Shown here piece by piece: positions 8,289 to 10,669 of a stretch of 10,669 nt of DNA; position 1 is the stretch's first letter; each line of letters opens with the position of its first letter. The DNA is from RGIG3994 sp964461635. Lineage in GTDB: Bacteria > Bacillota > Clostridia > Oscillospirales > CAG-272. The notes beneath the pieces are model-generated. The model was not told the origin of the DNA. It ran no database searches and saw nothing but the letters and a program-made list of their open reading frames with translations. The translations under genes and the position numbers were made by a program. The DNA is taken from NCBI GenBank assembly GCA_964461635.1, contig CAYWVC010000046.1, forward strand, positions 1-10,669, in the 5' to 3' direction.

Positions 8289-10168
8289 GCGGGACGTTAA
8301 ACGGCATTAAAATATTCAAGTACGTGCGCGGCACCGACGTGTCCGAGTACGGAGCCTTCCCGTCGTCGGAGAGTTTGACGTTCAAAATACGGATGCCGCG
8401 GAGCTTTGCTTCCGCGGCACCGGTATTGCGTATCGCCCCCGACGGGGGCGCCGATCGGGACGTGCGGTTTACATTTTCCGACGGCGACGGTGCGTACGAT
8501 ACTTTTGAAGCAAGCATTGAACCGTCCGAGCTGCTCGGCAACGCGGACGGGTTGCTCTATTATACCTTCGTTTTTCCAAACGGCGAGGATACTCTTTTTG
8601 CGTCGTCGGTCAATAACGTCGATTTTGAGCTCGTAAGGAATTCCGAATACCGATTTCGCCTTTTGATATATAGGGAAGATTACACTACGCCCGATTGGGT
8701 TCGCGGCGCGACGATGTATCATATCTTCGTCGACCGTTTTTGCCGCGGCGACGGTGAGGTCGGCTATCGGCGTGACGCCGTTATCGACGGCGATTGGAAC
8801 GGGGGCATACCGCAGTATGCGGAATATCCCGGGGCGGACGTTAGCAATAATGTGTTTTTCGGCGGAAATCTTTGGGGTGTTGCCGAAAAATTAGATTACC
8901 TTAAATCGCTGAACGTTAATGTCATATATCTCAGTCCCGTATTTGAGGCGGCGTCGAATCATAAGTACGACACCGGGGATTATTTACGGGTCGACGGCGG
9001 CTTTGGCGGAGACGTCGCATTTGAGCATTTGCTGAAAAAAGCCGGGGAGAAGGGAATCCGCGTGATCCTTGACGGCGTGTTCAATCACACGGGCGACGAC
9101 AGCCGATATTTTGACCGATACGGTAATTACGGCGGAGGCGCGTATGGCGATCCCGAGTCACCGTACCGTGATTGGTATCGCTTCAAAAGCGGGGGCGAGG
9201 AGTACGAATGCTGGTGGGGGATCCGCATCCTTCCCAAATTGGATCACGGCAATGCCGACTGCCGGAGTTTTTTTACGTCGCGCGACGGCATCGGTGCGAG
9301 TTACGTAAGAAAAGGCATCTCCGGATGGCGTCTTGACGTGGCGGACGAGCTGAGCGATGAATTTTTGGATGAATTCCGTCGATCGGTCAAGGAAGCCGCG
9401 GGCGACCGGGCACTGATCATCGGTGAGGTCTGGGAGAATGCCGCCGACAAGGTCGCGTACGGTGCGCGGCGAAGATACCTTCGCGGGCTGCAGCTTGACA
9501 GCGTGATGAACTACCCCCTGCGAAACGGCATCGTGGCCTTTGTCGGCGAGGAGGGCAACGCCGAGGCTCTTTACGACGTACTTACCGAAATATACGGGTC
9601 CTATCCGAGGTGTACTTGCGATTCCCTTATGAATATCATCGGCACACACGACACCGAGCGTATATTGACGGTGCTCGGGGGCGATCCCGGGGACGGGTGC
9701 TCCAACAGGGAGCTGTCGCTCAAGACGATGACTGCCGATCAACGGGCGCGTGCGGTGCGGCTCCTTAAGATAGCATCGGCGATACAGTACACGGTGTTTG
9801 GCTTCCCGTCGGTGTACTATGGGGATGAGGTCGGGATGGAGGGCTACCGCGATCCGTTCTGCCGCAGACCATTCCCTTGGGGGCGGGAGGATAAAGCACT
9901 TTTGGCGCATTATCGCTTGCTCGGCGAGATAAGATCGCGCCATCAAGCCTTCGCGGGCGGGCACTTTTCGATTCTTGAGCACGGTGAGCATTATATCGCC
10001 TATGAGCGTACTGTGCCCGGTGATCGGGTCGTCGTGATTGCCGCCCGAAATTATCCGACCGAGCTTGCGCTTGACGGGCGTTGGCGCGATGCCTTAACCG
10101 GAAAAGTATTTTGCGATTGCGTCGCAGTCGAGGCGGATTCGGTGCTGATATTGGAGGAGGACACGTAA
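8285..10168 (+). CDS. Cytoplasmic GH13 alpha-glycosidase (neopullulanase/cyclomaltodextrinase-like)
   Basis: This 627-residue protein is a hydrolase of alpha-glucans. Residues 1 to about 135 form a beta-rich N-terminal domain resembling CBM34. A GH13 barrel follows, starting near GATMYHIFVDRF, with a C-terminal beta domain after about 540. The conserved regions are visible: DGVFNHTGDDS, GWRLDVADEL with nucleophile Asp351, IIGEVWENA with acid/base Glu381, and IIGTHDTERI with Asp456. LPKLDHGN and LDSVMNYPLRNG are also typical of neopullulanase-type enzymes. There is no signal peptide or membrane segment, so it should act inside the cell. Its ATG overlaps the glgP stop (ATGA), which implies translational coupling. 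A role in trimming or debranching the limit dextrin left by GlgP is inferred from context; the exact specificity (alpha-1,4, alpha-1,6 or cyclic dextrins) cannot be read from sequence. Confidence 0.9.
   Translation: MSGTLNGIKIFKYVRGTDVSEYGAFPSSESLTFKIRMPRSFASAAPVLRIAPDGGADRDVRFTFSDGDGAYDTFEASIEPSELLGNADGLLYYTFVFPNGEDTLFASSVNNVDFELVRNSEYRFRLLIYREDYTTPDWVRGATMYHIFVDRFCRGDGEVGYRRDAVIDGDWNGGIPQYAEYPGADVSNNVFFGGNLWGVAEKLDYLKSLNVNVIYLSPVFEAASNHKYDTGDYLRVDGGFGGDVAFEHLLKKAGEKGIRVILDGVFNHTGDDSRYFDRYGNYGGGAYGDPESPYRDWYRFKSGGEEYECWWGIRILPKLDHGNADCRSFFTSRDGIGASYVRKGISGWRLDVADELSDEFLDEFRRSVKEAAGDRALIIGEVWENAADKVAYGARRRYLRGLQLDSVMNYPLRNGIVAFVGEEGNAEALYDVLTEIYGSYPRCTCDSLMNIIGTHDTERILTVLGGDPGDGCSNRELSLKTMTADQRARAVRLLKIASAIQYTVFGFPSVYYGDEVGMEGYRDPFCRRPFPWGREDKALLAHYRLLGEIRSRHQAFAGGHFSILEHGEHYIAYERTVPGDRVVVIAARNYPTELALDGRWRDALTGKVFCDCVAVEADSVLILEEDT
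8390..8450 (+). other. Two tandem stem-loops in the 5' part of the GH13 gene
   Basis: TGCCGCGGA (8394-8402) pairs perfectly with TCCGCGGCA (8411-8419) around an 8-base loop. CGG (8390-8392) can extend the stem against CCG (8420-8422) past a bulged A. A second GC-rich hairpin follows: CGCCCCC (8434-8440) with GGGGGCG (8444-8450) around GAC. Neither is followed by a run of T, so they are not intrinsic terminators. They sit about 105-165 bases into the coding sequence and could slow ribosomes, set an mRNA processing end, or simply reflect codon choice. Confidence 0.45.
10153..10160 (+). promoter_or_regulatory. Strong Shine-Dalgarno for the terminal small gene
   Basis: GGAGGAGG at 10153-10160 lies seven bases before the ATG at 10168, inside the last codons of the GH13 gene. 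It is the best ribosome binding site in the operon. It argues that the small downstream gene is really translated and that it starts at 10168. Confidence 0.75.
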
Positions 10169-10497
10169 TGCTGTGGTTTGGCAAAAAGAAAAAGGACCCC
10201 GACAGTTACGCATATCGCCGGGATATGGCAGAGCGTATCGTCGGACATCACGTCAGGTACGTGACCGAGCGAAAGGATAACGTTGACGAGGTCGTCGGCC
10301 GTGACGGAGCTATGGCGATCAGGGACGGTGAGCTTATTGTTTTCGCATCGCAGGACATACTTTTCCGTACCGATATATGTGATCTGCGCGCGTCGGAGCT
10401 GCTGTCGAAGGACGGCGTGATCGTCGGCGGTCCCGATAAGGAGCACGGGGGCGAGGACCGTACACTGATCGTGTATTACGTTTATTACAGAAAGTGA
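10168..10497 (+). CDS. Uncharacterised 109-residue protein at the end of the glycogen operon
   Basis: I do not recognise a named family. The product is a small soluble protein with no membrane segment or signal peptide. It opens with MLWFGKKKKDPDS, a short hydrophobic then basic patch, followed by a likely helix (about 14-40). The second half looks beta-rich (DGELIVFASQDILFRTDICDL, then LIVYYVYYRK at the end). It contains no cysteine pair motif, nucleotide-binding loop or DNA-binding motif. It starts within TAATG, sharing one base with the GH13 stop codon, behind a strong Shine-Dalgarno, so it is almost certainly co-transcribed and coupled. The frame stays open upstream to an ATG at 10081, but that start lies deep in the GH13 gene and lacks support. 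Context suggests an accessory role in glycogen metabolism; the function is unknown. Confidence 0.8.
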   Translation: MLWFGKKKKDPDSYAYRRDMAERIVGHHVRYVTERKDNVDEVVGRDGAMAIRDGELIVFASQDILFRTDICDLRASELLSKDGVIVGGPDKEHGGEDRTLIVYYVYYRK

Positions 10498-10512
10498 CCG
10501 CCGCAGATGCGG

Positions 10513-10527
10513 TAAAAATGTAAAAAT
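10513..10527. repeat. TAAAAAT direct repeat, possible UP element of the tRNA promoter
   Basis: TAAAAAT occurs at 10513-10519 and 10521-10527, separated by one G. The pair lies about 52-66 bases upstream of the predicted tRNA start, where A-tracts often act as UP elements for stable RNA promoters. The functional role is inference. Confidence 0.35.
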
Positions 10528-10542
10528 AGGTGCCGCAAAGTC

Positions 10543-10572
10543 TTGACAATTCCATACGCCTTGTGATATAAT
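10543..10572 (+). promoter_or_regulatory. Strong sigma-A promoter for tRNA-Leu
   Basis: A perfect -35 box TTGACA at 10543-10548 and a perfect -10 box TATAAT at 10567-10572 are separated by 18 bases. TG at 10564-10565 gives an extended -10 (TGATATAAT). The expected start is near 10579, three bases before the mature tRNA, so only a very short 5' leader would be removed by RNase P. This gives the tRNA its own promoter, independent of the glg operon. Confidence 0.85.
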
Positions 10573-10581
10573 AGGGAGCAC

Positions 10582-10668
10582 GCCGGCGTGATGGAATTGG
10601 CAGACTTGACGGACTCAAAATCCGTTGGTGGCAACACCGTGCGGGTTCGACCCCCGCCGCCGGCACCA
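10582..10668 (+). tRNA. tRNA-Leu, anticodon CAA (reads UUG)
   Basis: Acceptor arms GCCGGCG (10582-10588) and CGCCGGC (10658-10664) pair fully, followed by discriminator A and an encoded CCA (10666-10668). The anticodon stem ACGGA/TCCGT encloses the loop CTCAAAA, with anticodon CAA at 10616-10618, which reads the leucine codon UUG. The T arm is GCGGG-TTCGACC-CCCGC. The long variable arm (GGTG/CACC, 10627-10638) is the type II arm expected of tRNA-Leu. The D stem is weak: ATG (10591-10593) against CTT (10605-10607) has a T-T opposition in the middle. Confidence 0.96.
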
Positions 10669-10669
10669 A

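Noticed and set aside
9158..9991. Long - strand open frame (277 codons) opposite the GH13 gene
   Set aside because: Antisense shadow of an enzyme whose catalytic residues are all in the sense frame.
10081..10167. Upstream extension of the small terminal gene to an ATG at 10081 (138 residues)
   Set aside because: It would overlap the GH13 gene by 88 bases, while GGAGGAGG at 10153-10160 is ideally placed for the ATG at 10168.
10501..10512. CCGC-AGAT-GCGG hairpin as an operon terminator
   Set aside because: The stem is only 4 bp and is followed by A residues rather than T on the + strand; on the - strand no gene ends there.
1..10669. Mobile element, CRISPR array, phage or defence genes
   Set aside because: I saw no transposase, integrase, terminal inverted repeats or spaced direct repeats; every base from 103 to 10497 belongs to the operon or its short gaps.

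Overview
This window holds one compact glycogen metabolism operon on the + strand, followed by a tRNA-Leu gene. The gene order is glgB-glgC-glgD-glgA-glgP, then a cytoplasmic family 13 glycoside hydrolase, then a small uncharacterised protein of 109 residues. The first five genes have the order of the Bacillus subtilis / Geobacillus stearothermophilus glgBCDAP operon. The separate non-catalytic GlgD subunit, the purine-rich Shine-Dalgarno sites, the vegetative (sigma-A type) promoters and the tRNA with an encoded CCA end all point to a Bacillota bacterium. The moderate GC content and the style of the proteins suggest a Clostridia-class anaerobe, perhaps a gut Oscillospirales-like organism. The class-level placement is inference and no finer placement is supported.

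Layout: positions 1-102 carry an AT-rich leader with a near-consensus promoter (TTGAAA, 17 bp, TATAAT) and a repeated AATAATTA element upstream of it. The seven coding genes then run from about 103 to 10497 with gaps of at most 35 bases; the last three boundaries are translationally coupled or nearly so. Positions 10498-10581 carry an A-tract-rich stretch and a very strong promoter (TTGACA, 18 bp, extended TGATATAAT) that drives tRNA-Leu(CAA), which ends one base before the window does. No intrinsic terminator is visible between the operon and the tRNA gene.

The genes fit one cycle. GlgC with its partner GlgD makes ADP-glucose from glucose-1-phosphate and ATP. GlgA polymerises ADP-glucose into alpha-1,4-glucan. 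GlgB adds alpha-1,6 branches. GlgP releases glucose-1-phosphate from the chain ends by phosphorolysis. The trailing GH13 hydrolase probably trims or debranches the limit dextrins or maltodextrins that GlgP leaves. The last small protein has no function I can assign; its coupling to the operon makes a glycogen-related role plausible.

I found no mobile element, CRISPR array or defence system. The window is a well-understood pathway. The less ordinary points are the two-gene extension of glgBCDAP, the orphan 109-residue protein, a pair of strong stem-loops early in the GH13 gene, a Lys-to-Ala change in the GlgA ADP-glucose-binding loop, and the repeat upstream of the operon promoter.
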